Assembly: GCF_001667265.1 (NCBI RefSeq)
Contig: NZ_LZHW01000015.1
Location: 1 to 64,000, forward strand
Source: Mycobacterium sp. ACS4331
Lineage (GTDB): Bacteria; Actinomycetota; Actinomycetes; Mycobacteriales; Mycobacteriaceae
DNA length: 64,000 bases
Reading direction: 5' to 3'
Position numbers and translations under genes: made by a program. The notes under the pieces were generated by a model. It searched no databases, was not told the DNA's origin, and saw only the letters and a list, made by a program, of their open reading frames with translations. This document shows positions 19,823 to 28,181 of the stretch, piece by piece. Positions within the stretch are counted from its first letter, which is position 1. Each line of letters starts with the position of its first letter.

Positions 19823-19843
19823 TTACATGATTACACCGTTACA
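19823..19843 (-). promoter_or_regulatory. three TGTAA direct repeats at 8-base spacing before the RHH-like gene
   Basis: On the coding strand three copies of TGTAA start exactly 8 bases apart, and the last ends two bases before the ATG at 19820. The A+T-rich content also fits a -10 region of a leaderless transcript. Eight-base phasing is a common operator geometry for ribbon-helix-helix dimers. The assignment rests on pattern only. Confidence 0.45.
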
Positions 19844-19890
19844 GCCCCGATGGCACGGCTTTCTCCTCCGGCGAACACTCGACGCTGGAA

Positions 19891-20094
19891 TCAGCGCTTG
19901 AGCAGCAGAGCAGCCGCCCCCGCGGCCACCAGAGCGATCAGCAGCAGGACGGCCCATCCGGTGCCGGCCAGCCACCACACCACGCCGACGGCGATGATCG
20001 CCGGCGACACCACGAACAGCGCCATTCCCGGGTGCTGCCTGACGACGGCCAGTGCGCTCTGCGCCCGGGCCCGGTCGATCTCCTTACCAGCCAT
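19891..20094 (-). CDS. small two-helix membrane protein
   Basis: This 67-residue protein begins MAGKEIDRARAQSALAVVRQHPG, a charged cytoplasmic segment, followed by two closely spaced hydrophobic helices (ALFVVSPAIIAVGVVWWLAG and a second ending ALVAAGAAALLLKR). The ATG at 20094 is the start that leaves only the conserved-looking part. No known domain is recognised. It is divergent from the AIM24 gene across 97 bases and lies upstream of the RHH-like gene on the same strand. Its small size makes the call moderately certain. Confidence 0.5.
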   Translation of the reverse strand: MAGKEIDRARAQSALAVVRQHPGMALFVVSPAIIAVGVVWWLAGTGWAVLLLIALVAAGAAALLLKR

Positions 20095-20191
20095 GTCCCC
20101 AAGAATGCGGGGCCGCGGTGCAATCGGCAATGCCTGCCTACTGTGGGCTCAGAACAACGCAGACAACGCACGCGTCGAGGGAGGGCGACAC

Positions 20192-21037
20192 ATGACAGGG
20201 CAATGGCATCCCGATCCCGAGGGCCGATTCGAGCATCGCTGGTGGGACGGGCAGAACTGGACGGACCAGGTGACGCATCAGGGGCAGGTGCTGCAGGTGC
20301 CGATGGGAGCCCCGCCGCCCCAACCGGCCCGCGCGCAGGCCCCTGCGGCGCCGGTCGGTGACGGCTTCAGCGGGATCACCGGCGACCTGGTCGACGGCCG
20401 GTACAGCGAGAAGGAGGCCAAACCGATCGGCAACCAGAACAACAAGCTCCTGCGAGTCCGACTCGGCGAACCGTTCATGGCCCGGCAGGGGTCGATGGTG
20501 GCCTATCAGGGCAACGTCGACTTCGCCTTCGAGGGTGGCGGCGCGTCGAAGTTCCTCAAGAAGGCGTTCACCGGCGAGGGCCTGCCGCTCATGCGCTGCC
20601 AGGGGCAGGGCGATGTGTTCCTGGCTGACCGCTCGTTCGACGTGCACCTGTTGAACCTCACCAACTCTGGACTGTCCATCAGCGGCAAGAACGTGCTGGC
20701 CTTCTCGTCGAGCCTCGACTGGAACATCGAACGGGTCAAGGGCGCCAGCATGGTCACCGGTGGGCTGTTCAACACCACGCTGCGCGGCACCGGTTGGGTC
20801 GCGTTGACCACCGACGGACCGCCCGTGGTCCTCAACGCCGCCGAGGCGCCGACGTTCGCCGACACCAACGCCGTGGTGGCCTGGTCGGCGAATCTTCAGA
20901 CGCAGTTGAAGACCAGCTTCAAGGCCGGCGCGCTGATCGGCCGCGGGTCCGGCGAGGCCGTGCAGGTCGCCTTCCACGGCCAGGGTTTCGTCATCGTGCA
21001 ACCCTCGGAGGGCATCACCGTGCCCACGCAGCAGTAG
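20192..21037 (+). CDS. DUF2510-AIM24 family protein
   Basis: This 281-residue protein has an N-terminal DUF2510 motif (GQWHPDPEGRFEHRWWDGQNW), a short module found in many actinobacterial envelope-associated proteins. A Pro/Ala-rich linker (about 40-55) follows, then an AIM24-type beta-barrel domain (about 60-275). In bacteria the AIM24 family has no well-defined biochemical role; mitochondrial AIM24 affects cristae organisation. No signal peptide or membrane helix is visible. GAGGGAGGG lies upstream of the ATG at 20192. It converges with the adenylyl cyclase gene, with only 5 bases between stops. Confidence 0.78.
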   Translation: MTGQWHPDPEGRFEHRWWDGQNWTDQVTHQGQVLQVPMGAPPPQPARAQAPAAPVGDGFSGITGDLVDGRYSEKEAKPIGNQNNKLLRVRLGEPFMARQGSMVAYQGNVDFAFEGGGASKFLKKAFTGEGLPLMRCQGQGDVFLADRSFDVHLLNLTNSGLSISGKNVLAFSSSLDWNIERVKGASMVTGGLFNTTLRGTGWVALTTDGPPVVLNAAEAPTFADTNAVVAWSANLQTQLKTSFKAGALIGRGSGEAVQVAFHGQGFVIVQPSEGITVPTQQ

Positions 21038-21042
21038 GGCGG

Positions 21043-22125
21043 CTAGTGCTGGGCTCGACGGGCCCGGAACAGCTTGGTCTCGCCCTTGAAACCCTTGAGA
21101 TGCTTGGCGCCGACGAACGACCAGTCGAAACCCGGTGCATCGCCGATGATTTCGCGTGCCGATTCGGCGACCAGCACCGATCCGGGCCTCGCGGCACTTG
21201 TGACTCGGCTGGCCAGGTTGACCGGACTGCCGAACCAGTCGCCGGCCCGGCTGACGGCGTCGCCGAATGCCAGACCGATTCTCAGGCGCGGGAACTCGGC
21301 GTCAGCCTGCGCCGCGCCGGCAAGCTCGAGCAGCGCCTCCAGCAGCGGAACCGGATCGGGGCACACCAGCATCACCGCATCGCCGATGGTCTTGACGAAC
21401 CGCACCGGCGGATGCGCGACGTCCCTGGCCATCTCACCGAGTCGGTTCGCCAGGCGCTCGAGTTCCTCGGGTGGCGTCTCCTCCCCCAGCCGGGTGAAAC
21501 CCACGAGATCAGCGAAGGCGACGGCGATTCGGCGCGCGCCCGGCAGCGGCTCACCGGCGGCACGTTCGGAGGCGCTGATGGCCTCGGTCTCCATCGCGTG
21601 GCGCAACTGCAGCATCAGCATGTCGGAGATCATCGGGGCCAGCAGCGGTGCGACCTCGCCAACCACCTGTTCCGAGGCCTGCGCGATGTCCAGTTCGGTC
21701 GCGTTCGGCTTCAGCACCACCGCGAGCGCGGTGGAGCGCATGATCTCCGCCGCGTTGGACAGACCTTCGGCCAGGGTGCGCGTCGCGACCAGGATCTGGT
21801 CGGTGTCGAAGCCGAGCCCCAAGAACTTCGCGGTGTGGCCCACAACGTCGCCGTCGGCACGCAGATACACCTCGGCATCGGGGTCGTCGACGGTGGGCAG
21901 TCCGACCGCACGCTGCACGCGCTGAACCGTGTCCAGGTCCAGGCCGGTCTTCTCGGCGATCTGCCGGGTGGAGACATAGTTGCCGTCGTCGCCGATGAGT
22001 CGCCGCGCCGCCAGCAGCATGGGTGAAAACGAGTTCTCCGCCTGCTCCGGGTCGATTCCCCGCCCCTGCAGCCATTCGATGAGCTCGGCGCGCTCGCCGG
22101 GGTTATTGGCCTCCACATCGGTCAA
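21043..22125 (-). CDS. class III adenylyl cyclase, pH-sensing Rv1264-like
   Basis: This protein converts ATP to cyclic AMP. The N-terminal half (about 1-185) corresponds to the regulatory domain that makes Rv1264 pH-responsive. The C-terminal cyclase domain has metal-binding Asp residues in AFADLVGFT and KTIGDAVM, the purine-selecting Lys of KTIGD and Asp of GDWFG, and the transition-state Asn/Arg in GSPVNLASRV. All catalytic residues are present, so it should be active. The start is uncertain: TTG at 22125 gives TDVEANNPGERAE, and GTG at 22116 is also possible. It is divergent from the glycosylase gene, as in M. tuberculosis gene content around Rv1264. Confidence 0.85.
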   Translation of the reverse strand: MTDVEANNPGERAELIEWLQGRGIDPEQAENSFSPMLLAARRLIGDDGNYVSTRQIAEKTGLDLDTVQRVQRAVGLPTVDDPDAEVYLRADGDVVGHTAKFLGLGFDTDQILVATRTLAEGLSNAAEIMRSTALAVVLKPNATELDIAQASEQVVGEVAPLLAPMISDMLMLQLRHAMETEAISASERAAGEPLPGARRIAVAFADLVGFTRLGEETPPEELERLANRLGEMARDVAHPPVRFVKTIGDAVMLVCPDPVPLLEALLELAGAAQADAEFPRLRIGLAFGDAVSRAGDWFGSPVNLASRVTSAARPGSVLVAESAREIIGDAPGFDWSFVGAKHLKGFKGETKLFRARRAQH

Positions 22126-22177
22126 CGTACAGTGCGCACATGATGGACTTGCGGAGTCCCAGCGGCGGTGAGCGCCG

Positions 22178-22678
22178 GTGACGCTCCACACATCGCCGGA
22201 GGTGCGCGGTCTGCCGCCGATTGTCGGAGGCAGACCGCGCATTCTGATCCTCGGCAATGCCCCCAGCGTGCTGTCGCTGGCCAGGCAGCAGTACTACGGG
22301 AACCCGCAGAACGCATTCTGGCGCATCACAGGCGAACTGTTCGGCTTCGCCGCCGACGCACCCTATGCCGAACGCACCACCGCGCTGATCTCACGGGGTG
22401 TCGCGGTGTGGGACACGCTGGCGCTGTGCCACCGCGCCGGCAGCCTGGACTCCGCGGTGGAGCGCAACAGCATGGTGGCCAACGACTTTTCAGCCTTCTT
22501 CGTCGCCCATCCCAGCATTGAGCGGGTGTACTTCAACGGAGCGGCCGCCGAAGCCAACTTCCGCCGCCTGGTCACCGCAACGCCGCGCGTGCACTACGCC
22601 AGGCTGCCGTCGACCAGTCCCGCGCACACCGTCGGATTGGCCGCGAAGCTCGCAGCGTGGCGCGTGATCGCCGACTAG
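22178..22678 (+). CDS. uracil-DNA-glycosylase superfamily protein, hypoxanthine-DNA-glycosylase-like
   Basis: This 166-residue protein has the glycosylase superfamily motifs ILGNAPS (motif A region) and STSPAH (motif B region), plus QQYYGNPQNAFW, which marks the Mug/HDG-like group (COG3663). The expected role is removal of deaminated bases such as hypoxanthine or uracil. GLPPIVGGRPR at the N-terminus is family-like, which supports the GTG start at 22178. The codons for that segment form a long hairpin at 22204-22240. Its TAG stop overlaps the stop of the next, convergent small gene. Substrate preference cannot be read from sequence. Confidence 0.75.
   Translation: MTLHTSPEVRGLPPIVGGRPRILILGNAPSVLSLARQQYYGNPQNAFWRITGELFGFAADAPYAERTTALISRGVAVWDTLALCHRAGSLDSAVERNSMVANDFSAFFVAHPSIERVYFNGAAAEANFRRLVTATPRVHYARLPSTSPAHTVGLAAKLAAWRVIAD
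22204..22240. repeat. 12-bp inverted repeat with nested stem at start of the glycosylase gene
   Basis: GCGCGGTCTGCC (22204-22215) is perfectly complementary to GGCAGACCGCGC (22229-22240). Inside it, after a G/A mismatch, CCGA pairs with TCGG around a TTG loop, so the 37 bases fold into a nearly continuous hairpin. It sits in codons 9-21 of the glycosylase gene and about 80 bases upstream of the cyclase start on the other strand. It could be an operator or an mRNA structure, or simply constrained coding sequence. Confidence 0.6.
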
Positions 22679-22929
22679 AGCCGGTCGACTAGATCCTTGG
22701 CCTCCTTGAGGCCCAGACCGGTCTCGTCACGCAGCAGTTTGATGGCCGCGATCTTGTTGCCCTGCAGCGCAAGCTGGCGCACCATCTCGCTGACCCCGGG
22801 CTCGTCGACGGATTGGGACCGGACAGGTTGGCCGGCCAGGAAGGCCGCGCGTTCAAGCTCGGCGACCCGCCGTTCCAGGTGCTGCACCCTGCGTTCGAGG
22901 TCGCTGTCGGAGCTGCCGAAGATCGCCAC
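22675..22929 (-). CDS. small protein with coiled coil and ribosomal L7/L12-like C-terminus
   Basis: This 84-residue protein starts from GTG at 22929. Residues 8-30 (DLERRVQHLERRVAELERAA) form an evident coiled coil. Residues 48-84 (MVRQLALQGNKIAAIKLLRD, then ETGLGLKEAKDLVDRL) match the L7/L12 C-terminal fold motif, where GLGLKEAK is characteristic. It lacks the N-terminal part of true L12, so it is not the ribosomal stalk protein. Such small L7/L12-like proteins occur in actinobacteria with unknown function. Its stop overlaps the glycosylase stop. Confidence 0.7.
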   Translation of the reverse strand: MAIFGSSDSDLERRVQHLERRVAELERAAFLAGQPVRSQSVDEPGVSEMVRQLALQGNKIAAIKLLRDETGLGLKEAKDLVDRL

Positions 22930-23035
22930 GAGCGTAAGTGTGGCTGATCCCGCCACCGAGCGTGCGGGTTTGCACACCGATGCGCGGCGGGTTGCGTACA
23001 GACACGCACGCTCGCGGAAAGAGGGCGGGTCAGCG

Positions 23036-24433
23036 TCAGGACACCGACGGCCGCCGCTGCGCCCACGGCCGGTCCGCCTCGATCTCCGCGGCCAACGAGA
23101 GCAGCGTGGCCTCATCAAAGGGCCTGCCCACCAACTGAATCGACAGCGGCAGCCCCGAACTGTCCAGACCCCACGGTACGACGGCCGCGGGTTGGCCGGT
23201 GGCGTTGAACGCGATCTGGAACGGCACCCGGGCGGCCACCAGCGACAGCGTCGAGACGGCACCGAGCCTGCGGTAGGCCCCGATCTTCGACGGCCCGGTG
23301 GCCGTTCCCGGCGTGATGACGACGTCGACGTCGTCGAAGATGGACAGCACGCGGGCGGAGAACTCCTGTTCTGCGGCACGGATTTTCGCGATGCGCGCGT
23401 CCGAGAACATCCGTCCGATGCGGGCCACACCGCGGGTCCGCGAGTCCAGCCGCTCCTGATGCGGCAGCACGCGGACATCGTCGTGGACGCCGCGGATGTA
23501 GCGCGGCAGCATCTGGGTGTACACCGATGTCGGCGGATAGTCGATGTCGCGCTCGACCACGTCGTGGCCGAGTTCGCGCAGCACCTGACCGGCCTGGTGC
23601 ACCGCGGCACGGTGCCCAGCGTCCACACGTGCGGTCACCATGGGTGGCACCTTGGTGGTCAGCGCGACGCGCAGGCGGTTCGGCGGTCGCGATGCGGCGC
23701 GCACGAACCCGCCCTCGGGGCCGGGCATCGCCTTATCGCATGTGACGTCCAGGAACAGTGCGGCGTCCTCGACCGTGTGCGTCAGCGGACCGTTGACCAC
23801 CATGCCGTTCCAGGCGTCGTCGTGCGGCGACAGCGGCACCCGGCCGCGCTGGGGTTTCAGACCGAACAGTCCGCACCAGGACGCGGGGATGCGGATGGAT
23901 CCCGCACCATCGGAGCCCAGGGCGATGGGCGCCAGACCCGCGGCCACCGCGGCGGCGCTGCCGCCACTGCTGCCGCCGGGCGTACGGGAGATGTCCCAGG
24001 GGTTGTGCGTCGCACCATAGGAGATGGTCTCGGTGAACGGCCAGATCATCATCTCCGGCACGGCGGTCTTGCCGAGGACGATCGCGCCGGCTTCACGAAG
24101 CAGACGCACCACCTCGGCGTCTTTCGAGGGGGCCGGGCCGTGGGCGGTGCCGCCGAAGGTGGTCGGCGTGCCCGCGACGTCGGTGTCGTCCTTGATGGCG
24201 ATCGGCACACCGAGCAGCGGCAGTCGCTCCCCTGCGTCCAACCGCTTCTGCGCCTCGTCGGCGGCCCTGCGGGCCTGATCGGCGAACACCACGCGATACG
24301 ACCGCAGTTCCGGGTCCAGCCGGGCGATGCGTTCGAGGTACAGCTCGGTGAGCGCCGGCGCGGTGATCGCGCCCGAGACCAGCAGCCGGGCCTGCTCGGC
24401 GGCGCCGGCGAAGGCCAACTCGATGGAGTCCAT
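23036..24433 (-). CDS. amiB2: amidase AmiB2
   Basis: This 465-residue amidase-signature enzyme should hydrolyse carboxamides or acyl amides in the cytoplasm. The Ser-cisSer-Lys triad is visible: Lys in GVPIAIKDDTDVAG, the Gly/Ser-rich signature GGSSGGSAAAVAAG and the nucleophile region GSDGAGSIRIPASWCGLFGLKP. The length is close to M. tuberculosis AmiB2 (Rv1263), and it keeps a position near the HIT and cyclase genes as in that species. The ATG at 24433 gives the family-typical MDSIELAF start. The physiological substrate is not known. Confidence 0.88.
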   Translation of the reverse strand: MDSIELAFAGAAEQARLLVSGAITAPALTELYLERIARLDPELRSYRVVFADQARRAADEAQKRLDAGERLPLLGVPIAIKDDTDVAGTPTTFGGTAHGPAPSKDAEVVRLLREAGAIVLGKTAVPEMMIWPFTETISYGATHNPWDISRTPGGSSGGSAAAVAAGLAPIALGSDGAGSIRIPASWCGLFGLKPQRGRVPLSPHDDAWNGMVVNGPLTHTVEDAALFLDVTCDKAMPGPEGGFVRAASRPPNRLRVALTTKVPPMVTARVDAGHRAAVHQAGQVLRELGHDVVERDIDYPPTSVYTQMLPRYIRGVHDDVRVLPHQERLDSRTRGVARIGRMFSDARIAKIRAAEQEFSARVLSIFDDVDVVITPGTATGPSKIGAYRRLGAVSTLSLVAARVPFQIAFNATGQPAAVVPWGLDSSGLPLSIQLVGRPFDEATLLSLAAEIEADRPWAQRRPSVS

Positions 24434-24467
24434 GGCCGCAGCGTAGCCAGTCGAACTGTGCGATCCG

Positions 24468-25070
24468 TCAAGACTCGAAGATGTGCCGCACCGTGCGGGC
24501 GGCCTGCTGCACGAACGGCACTGGGCCGTCCTCGGGGGCGGGTTGCGCGCTGGCCCAGCGTGCCATCCCCGCACGAACCGTGGTCAGCACCAGTGCCGCC
24601 ATCAGCGTGGGAATCTCGTCGTCGGCCTGCAGCCCGCAGCGCCGTGCCACCAGTCCGGCGATCTCGCGTTCGCCACGCTGGAATCCGGCGAGCATCGCTG
24701 CCTGCACCACGGGTGTGGTGGCGGCGATCTCGAGCACGGCGACCGCGTGGTGGCGTCCGGGGGCATCGGCGAGGTGGTCGGCCACCAGGGTGATCAGCTC
24801 GGTGAACACCGTCACGTACGGCGCGGCGCCCGCCGCGATGAACCCCTCGGTCAGATGCCCAGGCAGTTCGGGCGGTCCCGACGCGATCGCCGACTCCTTG
24901 TTGGGGAAGTAGTTGAAGAAGGTCCGCGGCGCGACTCCGGCCGCGGCGCAGATCTCCTCCACGGTGACCCCGTCGAACCCGCGGGTCCGCACCAGATCGA
25001 TGGCCGCGTCGCGGATGTCCGCCGTGGTCTGGCGGCGTCGTCGCGCACGCAGATCGGGCTTACCGGCCAC
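24468..25070 (-). CDS. TetR-family transcriptional regulator
   Basis: This is a 200-residue TetR-type regulator. The helix-turn-helix is in residues 14-60: DIRDAAIDLVRTRGFDGVTV, EEICAAAGVAPRTFFNYFPN and KES, with the FFNYFPNKE motif. The C-terminal ligand-binding domain is divergent and gives no ligand clue. GTG start; only 6 bases separate it from the stop of the upstream acyltransferase gene, and amiB2 follows 34 bases later, so acyltransferase, regulator and amidase may share a transcript. It has no counterpart that I recall beside amiB2 in M. tuberculosis. Confidence 0.85.
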   Translation of the reverse strand: MAGKPDLRARRRRQTTADIRDAAIDLVRTRGFDGVTVEEICAAAGVAPRTFFNYFPNKESAIASGPPELPGHLTEGFIAAGAAPYVTVFTELITLVADHLADAPGRHHAVAVLEIAATTPVVQAAMLAGFQRGEREIAGLVARRCGLQADDEIPTLMAALVLTTVRAGMARWASAQPAPEDGPVPFVQQAARTVRHIFES

Positions 25071-25076
25071 CGCCGG

Positions 25077-25946
25077 TCACCCGTCCTGCGGTTGGACCGC
25101 GCGGTGCCAGGCCAGTGGGTTCAGTTCGCGGTACGGGTCGTCGCCGCGGACGGTCAGCAGATCGTCGAGGAGCCGTTCAAGCGACGCCTTGGTCTCGTTC
25201 CGCACCGACGTCACCCACTTCGCGACGGCGGTGCGAGCCGGCCTGGTGGTCGAGATCGGTTCCCCGAACGCCAGGTACATCCGCTGCGGGCGCGGAATCA
25301 GCGTGGGACCGACTCCTCGGACCAGTGGCATCGCCATATCCGGGGGCCCACCCGGCAGGGCCCGATGGGCGGCCTGAATGAGTCTGCCCCACATACTGTC
25401 TCGGGTCGTCAGGCTCTGATAGACATCGTCACCGCCGACCAGGCCAACGGGCACGATGGGGTAGTCCCGGGCCACCGCCTCGCGAGCGAAGCCCTCGCGC
25501 TGCTTCCAGCGCAGCACGTACTCCTCGCCCTTGAACTTCGCGATCTCCTGGCCACCGCCGGGGAACACCAGGATGGTCTCGTCGTGGTCCATCAACTCCC
25601 GCACGCTCTCGGGCGACCCCACCACGCCGCCATAGGCCGCGATCAGATCAGCCGCGGGACCCCGGTGCATTCCGAATGCGCGGTCAGCGAGCATGCGCAC
25701 CTCGCCGCCGATGGCCCTGCGCACGTAGTGCGGGATCAGGAACACCTCGGCGAAGGAGGCCGCGGTGTGGTTGCCCACCAACAGGAAACGTCCATCGGCC
25801 GGCAGATTGTCCAGACCTGTGACGTACGGACGAGCGATGTCGACGACAGGGCGCAGCGCGCCGTCGGCGGCCGCCCAGGCCTGGCGGAGGCGTCGCACGC
25901 GTGGCGACGGATCCAGCAGCGCAGCAGCGGCGGCTGAATCGCTCAT
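25077..25946 (-). CDS. lysophospholipid/diacylglycerol-type acyltransferase
   Basis: This 289-residue protein of the LPLAT superfamily should transfer an acyl group to a glycerolipid or another alcohol at the membrane. The first block is VGNHTAASFAEVF. The His is present, but the Asp expected five residues later (HxxxxD) is Phe, with a Glu two positions further. The second block FPGGGQEIAKFK resembles the FPGG form of DGAT/phytyl-ester-synthase relatives and differs from FPEGTRS of PlsC. The ATG at 25946 has GGGAGG about 7 bases upstream; another ATG at 25952 is in frame. It is divergent from the HIT gene. Confidence 0.72.
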   Translation of the reverse strand: MSDSAAAAALLDPSPRVRRLRQAWAAADGALRPVVDIARPYVTGLDNLPADGRFLLVGNHTAASFAEVFLIPHYVRRAIGGEVRMLADRAFGMHRGPAADLIAAYGGVVGSPESVRELMDHDETILVFPGGGQEIAKFKGEEYVLRWKQREGFAREAVARDYPIVPVGLVGGDDVYQSLTTRDSMWGRLIQAAHRALPGGPPDMAMPLVRGVGPTLIPRPQRMYLAFGEPISTTRPARTAVAKWVTSVRNETKASLERLLDDLLTVRGDDPYRELNPLAWHRAVQPQDG

Positions 25947-26075
25947 CGACATTCCTCCCGGGGGATCACAGGCCCTGGCGGTCGGGCATTCACCATCAAT
26001 TCTTGCACAGACTGCAAACAGTGCACATGTGGCATGCGCCACGGCCGATCGGCGAGGCCCGCTAACGTGGCCGAC

Positions 26076-26495
26076 ATGACTTGCGTGTTCTGCGACATCG
26101 TCTCCGGGGACGCACCGGCAATCCGCATCCACGAGGACGACGACTACCTGGCGATCCTCGACATCCGCCCGATCGTGCGCGGCCACACCCTGGTGATCCC
26201 GAAACGGCATCACACCGACCTGACCGACACCCCCGCCGAGACCATCGCGGGAATGACGATCCTGGGACAGCGCATCGCGCAGGCCGCGCGAGCCTCAGAC
26301 CTGCGCGCCGACGGCAACAACATCGTCATCAACGACGGCAGGGCCGCGTTTCAGACGGTCTTCCACATCCACCTGCATGTGGCTCCTCGTCACGACGGCG
26401 ACAAGCTGTCCTTCGCCAAAGGACTTGTGGTGCGCCGTGATCCGGACCGCGAGGAGACCGCCCGCATTCTGCGGGAGGCGTTGGCGCGGTTGTAA
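26076..26495 (+). CDS. HIT-family hydrolase (Rv1262c-like)
   Basis: This 139-residue histidine-triad protein has an N-terminal zinc-type CxxC (CVFCDIVSGD) and the catalytic triad HIHLHVAPR. HIT proteins hydrolyse nucleotide phosphoramidates, AP4A-like dinucleotides or adenylylated compounds; which applies here is unknown. The ATG at 26076 gives the family start MTCVFCDIV. It is followed 27 bases later by the nitroreductase gene in the same direction, matching the order Rv1262c/Rv1261c. Confidence 0.88.
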   Translation: MTCVFCDIVSGDAPAIRIHEDDDYLAILDIRPIVRGHTLVIPKRHHTDLTDTPAETIAGMTILGQRIAQAARASDLRADGNNIVINDGRAAFQTVFHIHLHVAPRHDGDKLSFAKGLVVRRDPDREETARILREALARL

Positions 26496-26522
26496 CGCGC
26501 GCCGAGGGGGCACACTGGGTAC

Positions 26523-26963
26523 ATGCCCACACTCACGATCCCCTCCCCTCTGGTCGCCTTCGTGCGCGTACACGACACGCTGTACCAGCGCACACGGGGT
26601 TGGGTGGGCCACCGCATTCCGGGCATGCCCTCAAACCTGATGCTGCACACCGTGGGCGCCAAGACCGGCGCACCGCGCACCACGACGCTGACCTACGCCA
26701 ATGACGGCAACGACTACCTGATCGTCGCCTCCAATGGCGGAGCCACGCGAAACCCGGCCTGGTACCACAACATCAAGGCCCACCCGGCGGTGGAGATCAA
26801 CATCGGGCCACGACGGTTCCCGGTCACGGCGGAGATCGTCGGGCCCGATCATCCGGACTACGAACGCCTGTGGCGCGTCGTCAACGACAACAACAGCGAC
26901 AGGTACCGCGCGTACCAGAAGAAGACCACGCGACCGATCTCGGTGATCAGGCTCAGACCCTGA
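26523..26963 (+). CDS. deazaflavin (F420)-dependent nitroreductase family protein (Rv1261c-like)
   Basis: This 146-residue protein belongs to the DUF385/Ddn family of F420-binding proteins. Typical motifs are LMLHTVGAKTGAPRTTTLTY, DYLIVASNGGATRNPAWYHNI and HPAVEINIG. Family members reduce quinones or nitro compounds using F420H2 and often sit at the membrane. It follows the HIT gene and converges on the CstR-like regulator, with 10 bases between the stops. Activity and substrate cannot be predicted further. Confidence 0.87.
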   Translation: MPTLTIPSPLVAFVRVHDTLYQRTRGWVGHRIPGMPSNLMLHTVGAKTGAPRTTTLTYANDGNDYLIVASNGGATRNPAWYHNIKAHPAVEINIGPRRFPVTAEIVGPDHPDYERLWRVVNDNNSDRYRAYQKKTTRPISVIRLRP

Positions 26964-26973
26964 GACCGTGGGG

Positions 26974-27258
<285 letters not shown>

Positions 27259-27305
27259 TCAGAACAGGGAACCCATGGTACCGGCGGGGGTATTCCCGGC
27301 AAGGC

Positions 27306-28181
27306 TCACGCTGGAGCATTCGGACCCGGCCATACGTGGGACAGCCACCGCAGCGGGCACAGTCCACGGCGCGCACATGTCCAGGCCATGACCGCGGCCA
27401 GGGCAGTCGCGCCGCCCGCCACGGCACCCACGACCGGATGGATCTCCTGGGCCAGGATGACTGACGCCATCACCAGCACGAACCAGCCGAAGGCACGGCG
27501 CAGCACGTCGGGGCTGATCAGCGCGGTCAACCGCGCGCCGACCAGTGCACCCGCCACGGCCGCGGCCGTCACGCCAAGTGCCACCGGCCAATCGACGGCC
27601 ACGCTGAACAGATGCCCCGCCAGACCGGCGAAGGAGTTCATCGCGATGACGATCAGCGATGTCCCGACGGCGACGGGCATCGGCAGTCCGCCGAGCAGTG
27701 CGAGGGCGGGCACCACCAGGAAGCCACCCCCTGCGCCGATCATGCCGGTGACCAGGCCGACCGCCAGCCCCTGTGCGATGACCTTCAACACCGGCAGTCG
27801 ACGCGCCGCCGCACCCGCCTGCACCTCCCGGCGACCACGCAGCATCGGGATCGCGGTGGCCACCATCACGACAGCGAAGGCGATCAGCAGCACCGTGCCC
27901 GGAATGAACGTCGACAGCACGCCGCCGCCGTAGGCGCCGACCATCCCGGCCAGCCCGAAGATCAGGCCGGTGCGCCACCGCACCCGGCCCGCCCTGGCAT
28001 GCGAGATGGCGCCGACGGCACTCGTGACGCCGACCACCAGAAGCGAGGTGGCGATCGCCTCTTTGGGCTCCATGCCCGCGACATAGGCCAGCAGCGGGAC
28101 GGTCAGGATCGATCCCCCTCCGCCGAGCAGTCCCAGCGTGATGCCGATGAAGACGGCGAGGATCAGGGTCAGCGCGAACAT
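27306..28181 (-). CDS. TauE/SafE-family membrane permease
   Basis: This 291-residue membrane protein has about eight hydrophobic helices and the duplicated family signatures GLLGGGGSILTVPLL and GMIGAGGGFLVVPAL. TauE/SafE proteins move sulfite, sulfoacetate or related anions; in the S. aureus cst locus a TauE protein accompanies CstR and CstB. The ATG at 28181 overlaps the upstream rhodanese gene by 13 bases, so the two are coupled. A short intergenic stretch of 62 bases separates it from the regulator gene. Export of sulfite or thiosulfate is inferred from neighbours only. Confidence 0.85.
   Translation of the reverse strand: MFALTLILAVFIGITLGLLGGGGSILTVPLLAYVAGMEPKEAIATSLLVVGVTSAVGAISHARAGRVRWRTGLIFGLAGMVGAYGGGVLSTFIPGTVLLIAFAVVMVATAIPMLRGRREVQAGAAARRLPVLKVIAQGLAVGLVTGMIGAGGGFLVVPALALLGGLPMPVAVGTSLIVIAMNSFAGLAGHLFSVAVDWPVALGVTAAAVAGALVGARLTALISPDVLRRAFGWFVLVMASVILAQEIHPVVGAVAGGATALAAVMAWTCARRGLCPLRWLSHVWPGPNAPA

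Noticed and set aside
25985..26030. TGCAC/GTGCA inverted repeat between the acyltransferase and HIT genes as a TetR operator
   Set aside because: Arms are only 5 bases with a 12-base spacer and several other short matches; not better than chance.
27277..27294. Fifth CsoR-like operator between tauE and cstR (GGTACC...GGGGTATT)
   Set aside because: Only one half matches ATACCC-N4-GGGTAT; too weak to call.
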